DNA from: Chloroflexota bacterium
GTDB lineage: Bacteria; Chloroflexota; Dehalococcoidia; Tepidiformales; Tepidiformaceae
Direction of reading: 5' to 3'
Length of the DNA: 64,000 nt
Assembly: GCA_016191435.1 (NCBI GenBank)
Contig: JACPOQ010000001.1
Location: 168,069 to 232,068 of the forward strand
Every line of letters begins with the position of its first letter. The first letter of the stretch is position 1. The notes beneath the pieces are model-generated. The model was not told the DNA's origin. It searched no databases and saw only the letters and a program-made list of their open reading frames with translations. A program made the position numbers and the translations under genes. Positions 16,293 through 25,413 of the stretch are shown here, in pieces.

Positions 16293-16589
16293 ATGAGTTC
16301 CATGACTGACACACCAACCATTCAGGTCCGCGTCACGGCGGTGCTGCAAAAGCTGACCGGCGGCCAGAAGCAAGTGGCCGCCAGCGGCGGCACCGTCGGC
16401 GCCATCCTGAGCGACGTCGACGCGCGCTTCCCCGGGTTCAAGGGCCAGGTGTTCGGCGATGACGGCAAACTTCACCGCTTCGTCAACATCTATCTGAACG
16501 ACGAGGACATTCGCTACACCGGCGGCATCGATACGGCGGTGAAGCCGGGCGATGTGCTCGACATCCTGCCCGCGCTTGCCGGCGGATAG
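16293..16589 (+). CDS. CysO/MoaD-like sulfur carrier protein
   Basis: A 98-residue beta-grasp protein ending in LPALAGG, the free C-terminal Gly-Gly on which a thiocarboxylate is built. It is a paralogue of the N-terminal domain of the preceding fusion (both share LSD-D--FPGF-GQ and the PALAGG end). Position between an E1-like enzyme and a CysM-like synthase copies the mycobacterial cysO-cysM logic: sulfur from the thiocarboxylate is used for cysteine. The JAMM peptidase Mec that releases cysteine from CysO in mycobacteria is not in this operon. The start could be 16293 or 16302; no strong ribosome binding site is visible. Confidence 0.85.
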   Translation: MSSMTDTPTIQVRVTAVLQKLTGGQKQVAASGGTVGAILSDVDARFPGFKGQVFGDDGKLHRFVNIYLNDEDIRYTGGIDTAVKPGDVLDILPALAGG

Positions 16590-16617
16590 GACCCACGGGG
16601 GCCGGCTGCCGCGGGGA

Positions 16618-16642
16618 TTCTTCGCAGTCTCCGTGTCATCGG
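16618..16642. repeat. Possible octad array
   Basis: Units TCTTCGCA, GTCTCCGT, GTCATCGG suggest an 8-nt period in the carrier/CysM spacer; weak. Confidence 0.25.
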
Positions 16643-16667
16643 CGCCTCGTTGTTAAAGGAAGCCCCG

Positions 16668-17612
<945 letters not shown>

Positions 17613-17682
17613 CCGGTGGGCGGCGGGCGCGGCTGCCGTCGTATTCGGGAGGCCCTCCAAGGGAGCGCCACCGGCCGGCCGG

Positions 17683-18150
17683 TTACCAGTCGAAGTCCAC
17701 CGTGTGGCGGACCGGGTCCAGGCCCTTCATCAAGATCAGGCGGCGCGGCTGGATGACGAACAGGCTTCCGTGCTCCGTGAAGAACGCTGCCATCTGGTTC
17801 TTCGCCGCGAGCTCCGCCACGTAGTCGTGGTACCGCTCGTCCTCGCGACCCACGAGCACCGAGCGCCCCTCGATGACGACGCGGTCGAACTTCGTCCAGT
17901 CCGTGGTCACCATGTCGCGGTTATCGATGAGGAAGGAGACCTCCGGCGTCGCGATCATGTTGCGGGAATGCTGGGGGCTGGCGCCGCTGCCGAAGAGCAC
18001 CTCGCCGTTGGCGCGCAGGTGGAAGAGCACGTAGGTGACGTAGGGCGTCGCGTCTTCCGCGTGCACGGTCGCGAGCGTGCCGCCGACCTGGCCTGCGGCG
18101 AGCTCGGTGGCGGCGGCCAGGATCTCTTCATCGGAAAGCTGTTCTGCCAT
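17683..18150 (-). CDS. Pyridoxamine 5'-phosphate oxidase-fold protein
   Basis: A 155-residue split-barrel flavin-binding protein. GGTLATVHAEDATPYVTYVLF, GEVLFGSGASPQHSRNM and VSFLID match the PPOX/HugZ-like family whose members bind FMN, F420 or haem. The HSRNM block corresponds to the cofactor phosphate-binding region. A genuine PdxH is longer and has additional C-terminal residues, so I do not name it. Start at 18150: a TAGAAT box ends 7 nt upstream and a GGGAG sequence is also close. Convergent with cysM. Confidence 0.75.
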   Translation of the reverse strand: MAEQLSDEEILAAATELAAGQVGGTLATVHAEDATPYVTYVLFHLRANGEVLFGSGASPQHSRNMIATPEVSFLIDNRDMVTTDWTKFDRVVIEGRSVLVGREDERYHDYVAELAAKNQMAAFFTEHGSLFVIQPRRLILMKGLDPVRHTVDFDW

Positions 18151-18157
18151 GCTCCCG

Positions 18158-18163
18158 ATTCTA
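18158..18163 (-). promoter_or_regulatory. -10-like hexamer TAGAAT
   Basis: Ends 7 nt before the ATG of the PPOX-fold gene and overlaps the stop codon of the gene upstream. Confidence 0.4.
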
Positions 18164-18568
18164 CGCGCGGCCGTTTGAGGCTGGCGAACCGGCACCGGCC
18201 GGGCGCACGGCCCGGCCATGAACGTCCTTCGCGCGTAGTACCCGCATCGCCGGCGGTGGCGGCGCGGCCTGCGTCAGCAGCGCCCCCAGCCCGCGCCCGA
18301 GGCCGCGCGGGCGCTTCGGCGTGGGCTTCGCAGCCGCAGTCGCGGCGGCGGGTTCAGCCGGCGATCGGTCGCCGGCCGGGGATGCGCGGACCAGTACCTG
18401 GAGCGCGTCCAACGCCTCCACCTGGCGCGCGAGCAGCGCGCGTATCTCCGCCAGCTCGCGTTCGATGCCGTCCAACCGCCCGGCGAGAGCGCCCACGCCG
18501 TGGCCGGCCCGCTGCCCCGAGTGCTGTCCGCGCGCCCGCCCCACCAGGCCCGCCGGCCAACCCGTCAT
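18161..18568 (-). CDS. Unknown small protein with a ParB-like N-peptide motif
   Basis: A 135-residue basic protein that I do not recognise. Residues about 32-65 are a likely coiled coil (ERELAEIRALLARQVEALDA). A Pro/Ala/Lys linker leads to KRPRGLGRGLGALLTQ (about 88-103). RGLGRGLDALL is the N-terminal signature of ParB proteins, the short peptide that stimulates ParA ATPase; here it is internal, and no DNA-binding domain is present. The start at 18568 is the first ATG with a natural-looking protein; the open frame extends to 18646. Function not assigned. Confidence 0.45.
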   Translation of the reverse strand: MTGWPAGLVGRARGQHSGQRAGHGVGALAGRLDGIERELAEIRALLARQVEALDALQVLVRASPAGDRSPAEPAAATAAAKPTPKRPRGLGRGLGALLTQAAPPPPAMRVLRAKDVHGRAVRPAGAGSPASNGRA

Positions 18569-18715
18569 TGAGTCTCCACGTGGCCGCGGTCCGCCGTGCC
18601 GGCCGGAGCATCGCTGGCGATTCTTTCCTACCAGTACGCGGCCCAAGCGTCCAGAACGGGACGCTTCGCAGGGGCGAAAGCTGGCTGCTCGCGGGCGAGT
18701 GGCCGCGGGCGCCTG

Positions 18716-19537
18716 TCAGCGGAGGCTTACGGAGAGCGCCGCGCCGACCGAGTTCCCCGCGATGTAGGTCTGGCCGTTGAGCTCCGCCGTGGAGCCGCCG
18801 GTGATCGTCAGCGTGAAATCGAGCCGGCCGATGCTACCGCTGCGCGACATGCCTGTCGCGAACTCCCCCGCGCTGATGGTGATCGCGCCGGTCGCGGTCG
18901 AGTTCGCGTCGTTCAGGAGGACGCGGAGGTTGGGGTAGAGCGTGTCGCCGGCCGCATCGAAGGCGTCGCCGCTATAGCTGAAAAAGTAGGCGTAGCCCAC
19001 CGTTGCGCCGTCCGTCGCCGTGATGACAAGCGTGCGGCGGTCGCCGCGGAACGGCCCGATGAACCCACCGCCGTTTGGCGTCGCATCGCCGGGGAGCGAG
19101 AAGCTGGTCCGCGCCAGCGCGAGGGCCGGTGCGGTGGTGGGCGCCGGTGGGACCGGTGTGGGCGTTGCAGCGGGCGCCTGCGTCGGCGCAGCTGTCGGCG
19201 TCGGCGTGGGGCTCGGCGGCTGCGATGGTGTGGCGGCCGGCGTGTTCGTGGGGGTTGCGGAAACCGTGGGCGTTACGCTGGGCGCCGGCGTCGCGCTGGG
19301 AGCGGCCGTCGCCCGCGGGGTCGCCGTGGCCGGCTTCGGTGTCGCGGTGGCGGCGCGCGCCACTGTCGGTGGGGCCCCCGAGGCGGTCACGGTGTCGTCG
19401 CCGCCGACCGCTACCATGGCGATCGCCACGCCCGCGACAATCCCGCCAACGAGCAGCACGGCGGCGCCAAGCCCGAGAAACACGGGGCCCAACCAGCCAT
19501 ATTCGCTCTCTCCCGGCGGTTCATCCATGTCGGGCAT
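18716..19537 (-). CDS. Membrane-anchored protein with Thr/Pro linker and extracellular beta domain
   Basis: A 273-residue protein. After a short cytoplasmic N-terminus there is one membrane segment (about residues 18-45, LGPVFLGLGAAVLLVGGIVAG). A roughly 90-residue Thr/Pro/Ala linker follows, with PSPTPTPTAAPTQAP-type repeats, and then a 130-residue beta-rich domain with FSLPGDATPNGGGF and LDFTLTITGG. The linker is typical of surface proteins in this genome. No catalytic motif is seen. Its start overlaps the 3' end of a possible small upstream gene. Confidence 0.6.
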   Translation of the reverse strand: MPDMDEPPGESEYGWLGPVFLGLGAAVLLVGGIVAGVAIAMVAVGGDDTVTASGAPPTVARAATATPKPATATPRATAAPSATPAPSVTPTVSATPTNTPAATPSQPPSPTPTPTAAPTQAPAATPTPVPPAPTTAPALALARTSFSLPGDATPNGGGFIGPFRGDRRTLVITATDGATVGYAYFFSYSGDAFDAAGDTLYPNLRVLLNDANSTATGAITISAGEFATGMSRSGSIGRLDFTLTITGGSTAELNGQTYIAGNSVGAALSVSLR

Positions 19538-19664
19538 ACTGGCAAACCTCGATGGCGTGATGGTGGACAGAACGTGGCGATCCGGTTGCGGTGGCCTGTT
19601 TCACTCCATCCACAGTCCGCGAACGATACGCCAGTGGCCTGCCCTCGCGCGTGACAATCTTCAC
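19521..19664 (-). CDS. Possible small ORF coupled to the surface protein
   Basis: GTG start at 19664 with GAGGAG about 8 nt upstream; 47 residues (VKIVTREGRPLAYRSRTVDG at the start), basic, with several His near the end. The stop overlaps the start of the downstream membrane protein by 17 nt, which would allow coupled translation. No recognisable family. Confidence 0.3.
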   Translation of the reverse strand: MKIVTREGRPLAYRSRTVDGVKQATATGSPRSVHHHAIEVCQYARHG

Positions 19665-19885
19665 GTTGCGCTCTCCTCGAGGCCAGACGCGCGCTCGGGC
19701 TCGCGCCATGCGCCTGGCCCGGGCCGCCGCGGGCCGGGCTCGCGAAGCGGCGCTTCCCGGTCCACGGGCGCATTTCACGGTCATGCCGCCGCCGCGACAC
19801 AACCACCTCCCCCTCGGTAGAGTGAGCCCCGGATCCACCTCCAGGCCCGGCCGCCCGCGCCGGCGCCGGGACAAGGAGCAACGCA

Positions 19886-21439
19886 TTGTCCTGGCAACCG
19901 GAAATCGAAGAACTCCAGCGCCGCCGCGAGCTCGCCCGGCGCATGGGCGGCCCCGAAGGCATCGCCCGCCAGCGAGCTCGCGGCAAGCTCACCGTGCGCG
20001 AACGCATCGACGCCCTTGCCGACCCGGGCTCGTTCCGCGAATTCATGGGCCTCGCCGGTTCGGGCGTCTACGAAGACGGAAAGCTGGCCGATTTCACCCC
20101 GAAGGGCTCGGTCGAGGGCATCTGCAGGCTCGATGGCCGCAAGGCCGTGGTCAGCGCAGGCGACTTCACCGTGCGCGGCGGCTCCGCGGGCGGCGAGCGC
20201 GGCGGGCTCGGGCAGGAGCTGCCCTCGAACAGGCGCGCGCTCGAGTGGCGCCTGCCCTACATCCGCCTGCTTGATGCGGCGGGCGGCAGCGTCCGCTCGT
20301 TCGAGGACCTCGGCCGCACCTACCTGCCCGATGGCAACACGATGTCGGCGACCGATGTCCTGCTCCTGAGCGCGGTGCCGGTGGTCTCGGCCGTGATGGG
20401 GTCGGTCGCGGGGCTGCCGGCGGTCAACGCCTGCCTTGGCCACTTCAACCTGATGGTGAAGGGCATGAGCCAGCTCTTCCCCGGCGGGCCGCCGGTGGTC
20501 AAGGCGGCGCTCGGCTACGACGTCACCAAGGAGGAGCTCGGCGGCGAGCAGGTGCACGTCTACCAGAGCGGTGTGGTCGACAACCTCGCCGAGGACGAAG
20601 CCGGCGCCTTCGCCATGATCCGCCGCTTCCTGGGTTACCTCCCCTCGAACGTGTGGGAGATGGCGCCGCGCGGCGAACCGGTGGACGACCCCTGCCGCCG
20701 CGACGAGAAGCTGCTCTCGGTCATCCCGCGCGACCGCAAGCGCGCCTACGACAGCCACAAGGTCATCGATAGCGTGGTCGACCAGGGCTCGTTTTTCGAA
20801 ATCGCGCCCCTGTATGGGCGCGCCCGCATCACCGGGCTGGCGCGGCTCAACGGCTACCCCGTCGGGGTGATGGCGAACAACCCCATCCGCGGCGCCGCCA
20901 CCGATGTCGCCGGCGGCGAGAAGGTGATGCGCCTCATCCAGCTCTGCGACACCTTCCACCTGCCCCTCATCTCGTTCGCCGATGAGCCGGGCTTCCAGGT
21001 GGGGCTCGAAGCGGAGAAGAAGGGCATCGAGCGCGCGGGGGCACGGCTCGTGGTCATCACCTGCGGCAGCCAGGTCCCGTGGGCGACCGTCGTGATGGGC
21101 CAGCTATACGGCGTCGCCGGCCAGTGCCAGCACCGCACGACGGGGATGTTCCGGCGGTATGCCTGGCCTTCGGCACGCTGGGGTTCGATGCACATCGAAG
21201 GCGGCGCCGCGGCCGCCTACCGGCGCGAAATCGAGGCCGCCCCCGACCCGGAAGCGAAGCGGCTCGAGCTCGAGGCGCGGCTCGAAGCCATCGCCTCGCC
21301 GTTCCGCACCGCCGAGGCCACCGGCCAGGACATCATCGACCCCCGCGACACGCGGCCGCTGCTCTGTGAATTCGCGGAGGACGCCCAACCGATCCTGCGC
21401 TCCCAGCTCGGGCAGACCTGCGTCCCCTACCGGCCGTAG
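19886..21439 (+). CDS. Acyl-CoA carboxylase carboxyltransferase (beta) subunit
   Basis: A 517-residue carboxyltransferase that moves the carboxyl group from biotin to an acyl-CoA such as propionyl- or methylcrotonyl-CoA. RQRARGKLTVRERIDALADPGSF (about residues 30-52) is the family's N-terminal block; GGSAGGERGGLGQE, GGPPVVKAALGYDV and FADEPGFQVGLEAEKKGIERAGARLV follow. The C-terminal half (from about 300) is the second crotonase-like subdomain. The start is TTG at 19886, favoured by AAGGAG 9 nt upstream and by protein alignment (SWQPEIEEL). No biotin carboxylase subunit is nearby. Acyl specificity cannot be told. Confidence 0.85.
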   Translation: MSWQPEIEELQRRRELARRMGGPEGIARQRARGKLTVRERIDALADPGSFREFMGLAGSGVYEDGKLADFTPKGSVEGICRLDGRKAVVSAGDFTVRGGSAGGERGGLGQELPSNRRALEWRLPYIRLLDAAGGSVRSFEDLGRTYLPDGNTMSATDVLLLSAVPVVSAVMGSVAGLPAVNACLGHFNLMVKGMSQLFPGGPPVVKAALGYDVTKEELGGEQVHVYQSGVVDNLAEDEAGAFAMIRRFLGYLPSNVWEMAPRGEPVDDPCRRDEKLLSVIPRDRKRAYDSHKVIDSVVDQGSFFEIAPLYGRARITGLARLNGYPVGVMANNPIRGAATDVAGGEKVMRLIQLCDTFHLPLISFADEPGFQVGLEAEKKGIERAGARLVVITCGSQVPWATVVMGQLYGVAGQCQHRTTGMFRRYAWPSARWGSMHIEGGAAAAYRREIEAAPDPEAKRLELEARLEAIASPFRTAEATGQDIIDPRDTRPLLCEFAEDAQPILRSQLGQTCVPYRP

Positions 21440-21466
21440 GGGGTGTTCGTCCCAAACGAGCGTTTC

Positions 21467-21494
21467 GGCCAATGGCCAACAGCCAACGGTCAAT
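21467..21494. repeat. Heptad array (GGCCAAC type)
   Basis: Four units between the convergent carboxylase and oxidoreductase stop codons. Confidence 0.6.
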
Positions 21495-21497
21495 GCC

Positions 21498-22433
21498 CTA
21501 CTTGAAGTGCGGCAGGACCGTGTCCGCGAAGAGCTTCGCCGGTTCCTTCGTGTCGCGGCCGAAGAATTCCATCACGAACATCGTGCAGCCGAGGTCGATA
21601 TGCTCCTGGACCTTGCGGCGCACGGTCTCGGGGCTGCCGGCGATGGCGAGCGGGCCCTTCGGGTCGCCCATGTGGCCACCGAAAATCTTCGCCGCGGTGT
21701 CCACCATCGGGCCGGCGCTCGCCTCGTCGGGCGCGATCGTGACGAGGCACTGCTGGCTGATGGTCACCTCGTTCGCGGGCCGGCCGGCGGCTTCGAGATG
21801 CCCGCGGAGGGCGGCGATCTTCTGGGGCAGCGCGCCCTGGTGGCCGGCGAGGTTGTTCCAGATGTCCGCCTGGCGCGCGGCGATCTTCAGCGTCACCTTC
21901 TCGCCCGCGCCGCCGACGAGCACCGGCACGCGGCGCACGGGCTTGGGCTCGCAGACGACGTTCTCCGCGTGCACGTACTTGCCCTCGAACGTGACTTCGC
22001 GCTCGTCGCCCCACATCCGGCGGAAGAGCTGGATGGTCTCATCGAGTTGCCTGAGCCGCTGGCCGGTCGAAAGGAACTCGACACCGAAGTCGGTGAACTC
22101 GCGCGGCATCCAGCCGGCGCCGAGGCCCGCGATGACGCGGCCGCCGGCGATGTTGTCGATGCTCGCGATGACCTTGCCAAGCTGGGCCGGGTTACGCATG
22201 CCGGCCGGCGTGACGAGCGTGCCCAGCTCCGCCCTTTCGGTGACGGCGGCCAGCGCGGCGATGAGCGACCACGCCTCGAGGATCGGGATCGATGGGGATT
22301 GCGGCCCGTACAGGTGGTCGCAGACCCAGAGCGAGTCGTAGCCCATCGCCTCGAATTCGCGCGCGGCGGACTTGCATTCCTCCCAGGTGCGCTTGATCTG
22401 GGGGACGGTGACACCGAAATGGATGGCGGGCAT
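21498..22433 (-). CDS. Luciferase-like (LLM class) F420-dependent oxidoreductase
   Basis: A 311-residue TIM-barrel flavin/F420 enzyme. MPAIHFGVTVPQ at the start, AREFEAMGYDSLWVCDHL (about residues 24-41), RAELGTLVTP, GRVIAGLGAGW and VPVLVGGAGEK are standard LLM blocks. Members of this branch commonly use F420 or FMN; the redox substrate cannot be deduced. Transcribed divergently from a second LLM gene with about 110 nt between them, which suggests shared regulation. Confidence 0.8.
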   Translation of the reverse strand: MPAIHFGVTVPQIKRTWEECKSAAREFEAMGYDSLWVCDHLYGPQSPSIPILEAWSLIAALAAVTERAELGTLVTPAGMRNPAQLGKVIASIDNIAGGRVIAGLGAGWMPREFTDFGVEFLSTGQRLRQLDETIQLFRRMWGDEREVTFEGKYVHAENVVCEPKPVRRVPVLVGGAGEKVTLKIAARQADIWNNLAGHQGALPQKIAALRGHLEAAGRPANEVTISQQCLVTIAPDEASAGPMVDTAAKIFGGHMGDPKGPLAIAGSPETVRRKVQEHIDLGCTMFVMEFFGRDTKEPAKLFADTVLPHFK

Positions 22434-22510
22434 GGGGCCTCCAGCGGGTTTGGGGATAGTGCGCGAAGCCTACAGCGTGCGGCCATCCGCCGGTAGCGCC
22501 TGCAGCCGGG

Positions 22511-22516
22511 TATACT
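22511..22516 (+). promoter_or_regulatory. Putative -10 TATACT
   Basis: Located 26 nt before the GTG of the plus-strand LLM gene, leaving room for its ribosome binding site; no consensus -35 is seen. Confidence 0.35.
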
Positions 22517-22542
22517 CCGCCCTCACCATCAGGAGTTTTCCC

Positions 22543-23418
22543 GTGCACATCGGCATGATGTTCCCGCTCGCGGACGCGGCCGCGAACCCCACCTACGCCA
22601 TCGCCTGTGCGCAGGCCGCGGAAGCCGCCGGCTTCCATTCGCTCTGGGCGCCCGAACACGTCGTCGCCTTCGATGACTACGAATCCAGGTATCCGTACAC
22701 CGCCGACGGCCGCGTGCGCATGGGCCGCGAGCCCGGCGTGCTCGAACCGCTCAACGTGCTCTCCTTCATCGCCGCCGCCACGAAGACGATCCGGCTGGGG
22801 ACAGGCATCGCCATCGTGCCGCAGCGCAACCCCGTGTACATGGCCAAGGAAGTGGCGACTGTCGATGTCCTCTCCGGCGGGCGGGTCGATTTCGGGATCG
22901 GCATCGGCTGGCTAAAGGAGGAGTTTGGGGCGGTGCACGTGCCGTGGGCGCGCCGCGGCGCGCGTACGATGGCCTACGTCGAGGTGATGAAGACGCTCTG
23001 GATGGACGCCGTCTCCCGGTACGAGGGCGAGTTCTATTCGCTGCCCCCGGTCCGGCAGTACCCGAAGCCGGTGCAGAAGCCGCACCCGCCGGTGATCGTC
23101 GGCGGCGATAGCGACCCCGCGCTCGAACGCGCGGCGCAGGCGGACGGCTGGTTCGGCTTCGACCACGACCCGGCGAGCGCCGCCGAGCGCGTCCGGGCGC
23201 TGACGTCGTTGCTGGCCGCGCGGGGGCGCAAGCGCAGCGATGTGCAGGTGATCGTTTCGCCCTACATCCGCGCGGTGGACCTGGACATGGTGAAGGAGTA
23301 CCGCGAAGCCGGCGTGGACCAGCTCGTGCTCGTCATGCGCGGCCGGGACCAGGAGTCGATGATCGCCTCGATCAACGACACCGGCGAGCGGCTGGTGCGC
23401 CCCGCGCTCTCGCTCTAG
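22543..23418 (+). CDS. Luciferase-like (LLM class) oxidoreductase, TIGR03619-like
   Basis: A 291-residue protein beginning VHIGMMFPLADAAANPTYA (GTG start), with AAEAAGFHSLWAPEHVV, TIRLGTGIAIVPQRNPVYMAK, GGRVDFGIGIGWLKEEF and PPVIVGGDSDPALERAA. This arrangement fits probable F420-dependent LLM oxidoreductases. AGGAG lies 8 nt before the GTG. It differs from the divergent neighbour by the YESRYPYTADGRV insertion near residue 45, so it is a distinct subfamily and not a recent duplicate. Confidence 0.8.
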   Translation: MHIGMMFPLADAAANPTYAIACAQAAEAAGFHSLWAPEHVVAFDDYESRYPYTADGRVRMGREPGVLEPLNVLSFIAAATKTIRLGTGIAIVPQRNPVYMAKEVATVDVLSGGRVDFGIGIGWLKEEFGAVHVPWARRGARTMAYVEVMKTLWMDAVSRYEGEFYSLPPVRQYPKPVQKPHPPVIVGGDSDPALERAAQADGWFGFDHDPASAAERVRALTSLLAARGRKRSDVQVIVSPYIRAVDLDMVKEYREAGVDQLVLVMRGRDQESMIASINDTGERLVRPALSL

Positions 23419-23660
23419 CGTTGCCGGCGAATCGGGAGCGCCACGCCGCTCCGCGGCAGCTTCCGCGCGACCGCGGCGCCGGCCCAGGCGGGCGGGCCGG
23501 CGCGCCACTCACCGCGGGCGCGGAGAATTTCGAGGGCAACCTGTTAGCTGCGGCAGCTTCCGCGCATGCCATAGGGTGGCGCGCCTTTTGCGCGGTCGGC
23601 GCAGAACCCGGTGACAGGCCCTCGGCCGCTGCCGCGCGCAGGGAGTAGTCGCGCAGTGAG

Positions 23661-24183
23661 GTGAATGCGGTGCTGAAGACTGGCAGGATGCTGTTGCTCC
23701 TTGGGGTGGTGTTCGCGGCAGCGCCCTGGCTCCCGTCGTCCGCGAGCGCGACCACGACTATTCGGATGGCGTTTCGGGCATCGAGACGTACGCGACCAGC
23801 ACCGAGGGCCGCTTCGCGGGGGTGGCAGCGGGCGACCTGCCGGGAGTCTGGCGGGCGGCGGTAATCCACGCCCCGCTCTCCGGCACGACCCCGGCCCCAA
23901 TCACCGGTGGTTCGTTCGTGCTGGCGACGGTCCTCGGCGGGTCGGCGGTGACCGTGAGCGGTGCGGTCGGGGGCGGTTCGGTGACCCAGGTGGGTGGCTT
24001 CGTGGGTTGCGTCAACCAGCAGTACGCGGTTGCGGGGCATTGACCGGTGTCGGGGTAGTTGCTGGGCCACAGACGGGGACGGGCGGGTTCAACATCACCC
24101 TGGCGCATTACCGCGCCCGGGTCTTTGGCTTCTGCATCACCTACGGCGCCACGGTCGTGGGCGGTATCTCGCTGGATTTCTGA
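23661..24183 (+). pseudogene. Secreted protein with two frameshifts
   Basis: A GTG at 23661 opens a signal peptide (LLLLGVVFAAAPWLPSSASA). The continuation is in a second frame from about 23753 (DYSDGVSGIETYATSTEGRF, then GGSFVLATVLGG) up to a TGA at 24041, and the last part is in a third frame (GTGGFNITLAHYRARVFGF, ending with the TGA at 24183). Joined, these make one coherent secreted beta protein of about 170 residues. Either the gene is decaying or the assembly has two indels, the second near the GGTTGCGGGG run at 24030. No function known. Confidence 0.6.
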
Positions 24184-24234
24184 GCCAGCGTTGCGGCGCC
24201 ACCCGCGGGGCGACTGACAGTCATCGGCAGCTCC

Positions 24235-24531
24235 TTACGCGAAATCCGGCTCATCCGAGCTGTCATTCGGGGTTTCGATTAAGAGCGCTCCACCAGCGGC
24301 AGCGGCCTGGTCTTGAAGCGCTTGCCACCCCTGCTGGAACGTGAGGATGGTCCCGCGGTCGAGCAAACGCGCGAAGAAGTCCGGCGGGCATTCCTCCTCA
24401 GCCCGAGCCGCACATCCTTCGTGCATCATATCCTGCGAGAGGAGCACCTGGGCGAGCGGGATTGGGTAGCGCTTGCCACAAACCGGGCACGGGAACTCCA
24501 GGCGGATGAGATCGACGATGTCCACGGCCAT
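24235..24531 (-). CDS. Small CPxCG zinc-ribbon-like protein
   Basis: A 98-residue acidic protein with CPVCGKRYPIP (about residues 15-25), and one more Cys pair (EGCAARAEEECPP), so a partial zinc ribbon of the CpXC type is possible. The C-terminus is acidic (NDSSDEPDF). It starts 13 nt after the stop of the hemerythrin gene and is probably cotranscribed with it. Role unknown; a regulatory or metal-responsive adaptor is only a guess. Confidence 0.6.
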   Translation of the reverse strand: MAVDIVDLIRLEFPCPVCGKRYPIPLAQVLLSQDMMHEGCAARAEEECPPDFFARLLDRGTILTFQQGWQALQDQAAAAGGALLIETPNDSSDEPDFA

Positions 24532-24544
24532 GGCGCCCCCCTGA

Positions 24545-25048
24545 TCAGTGCGCGTTCCTGGCTTCTCCGGCCGCCTCCTCCATCGCCTCGAACATCTGGC
24601 GCGCTTCCATGTCGGTGAGACGCTGGTCGAGGATAGGGAGGTAGACTTCCTCCTCTTTGGCGAAATGCACTGTCACGAGAGTGGAGAGACCATACAGGAC
24701 GGCCCGAAGCGCCTTCGCCTGGCCGGCGTCGATGGTCGCTCCGGACAGGCCCGACTGGAGTGCGCCGAGCGCCTCGGTGAGCCGGCCAACCTCGATGTGG
24801 TCCCGGCTCATCGTGGCCGTGGCCTCGGGTGCGCCCATGAGCCGTGCTACCACCGGGTAGAGAGCCCGTTCTTCCGCATGCGCATGCGGAAGAAGGTGGT
24901 GGACCAGGAACTCGTGCGCTGCAGCCACATTGCTCAGGACGACCTCCGCCGGAGCTTCGCCAACGGAATCCGCCGCCGCTCGTAGGCCCGCGATGTGCGG
25001 CAGGAGCTCTTTGTGCTCATCCCGCAACGGTTGGGTAGGGATCGCCAT
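24545..25048 (-). CDS. Hemerythrin HHE-domain protein
   Basis: A 167-residue four-helix protein. Iron-ligand positions are visible as LRDEHKELLPHI (about residues 8-19), HEFLVHHLLPHAHAEERALYP (HxxxE plus flanking His), MSRDHIEVGRLT and TVHFAKEEEVYLPIL (HxxxxE). It would bind a di-iron centre for O2, NO or iron sensing or storage. ATG at 25048 with GGAGGG about 8 nt upstream. A TATACT hexamer (25111-25116, minus strand) is a likely -10 giving a leader of about 55 nt. First gene of a two-gene unit with the CpXC protein. Confidence 0.85.
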   Translation of the reverse strand: MAIPTQPLRDEHKELLPHIAGLRAAADSVGEAPAEVVLSNVAAAHEFLVHHLLPHAHAEERALYPVVARLMGAPEATATMSRDHIEVGRLTEALGALQSGLSGATIDAGQAKALRAVLYGLSTLVTVHFAKEEEVYLPILDQRLTDMEARQMFEAMEEAAGEARNAH

Positions 25049-25413
25049 CTTGTGTCCCTCCAAAGTGTCTCGATCTCGGACCACAATCAGTGCCTGAACG
25101 TCATGCAACGAGTATAGCACTGGCCGCAGGACCCCCACTATGGCGATCCCCGGTCGCCATCGGGCGGGGTCCTGCGGCGCTGCGGTTCCCGCGGTCAAGC
25201 GCTACCACGGCAATTGCTCGGGTTGGAGCAAACGGCAATCAGCTACTGGGCCCCGTGGCGGCGCCGGCCGGCCTCTGTCGCGAGGCGCGCATTGAGGCTC
25301 TGAGGCCGTCACGAGGGAAGAATATGGTCCCGGGACGTGGGCGGCAGGGCCTGAGGGCCTAGCGGCCCGCGACGATCGAGAACTCGGTTGCGGTCCCGCG
25401 AGGACACTTCCCC
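25049..25413. other. Intergenic region with the hemerythrin promoter
   Basis: Apart from TATACT at 25111-25116 on the minus strand I see no gene, structured RNA or repeat array here. A short GGGCCTGAGGGCCTAG run near 25347-25362 has a weak 8-nt periodicity. Confidence 0.4.

Noticed and set aside
23451..23567. 15-bp direct repeat (CGGCAGCTTCCGCGC) and possible riboswitch before the frameshifted secreted gene
   Set aside because: No aptamer signature of a known class could be matched; one short repeat is not enough evidence.
24020..24060. Second selenocysteine codon (TGA at 24041) in the secreted protein
   Set aside because: After the TGA the same frame meets TAG within a few codons, and the conserved continuation is in another frame, so this is a frameshift.
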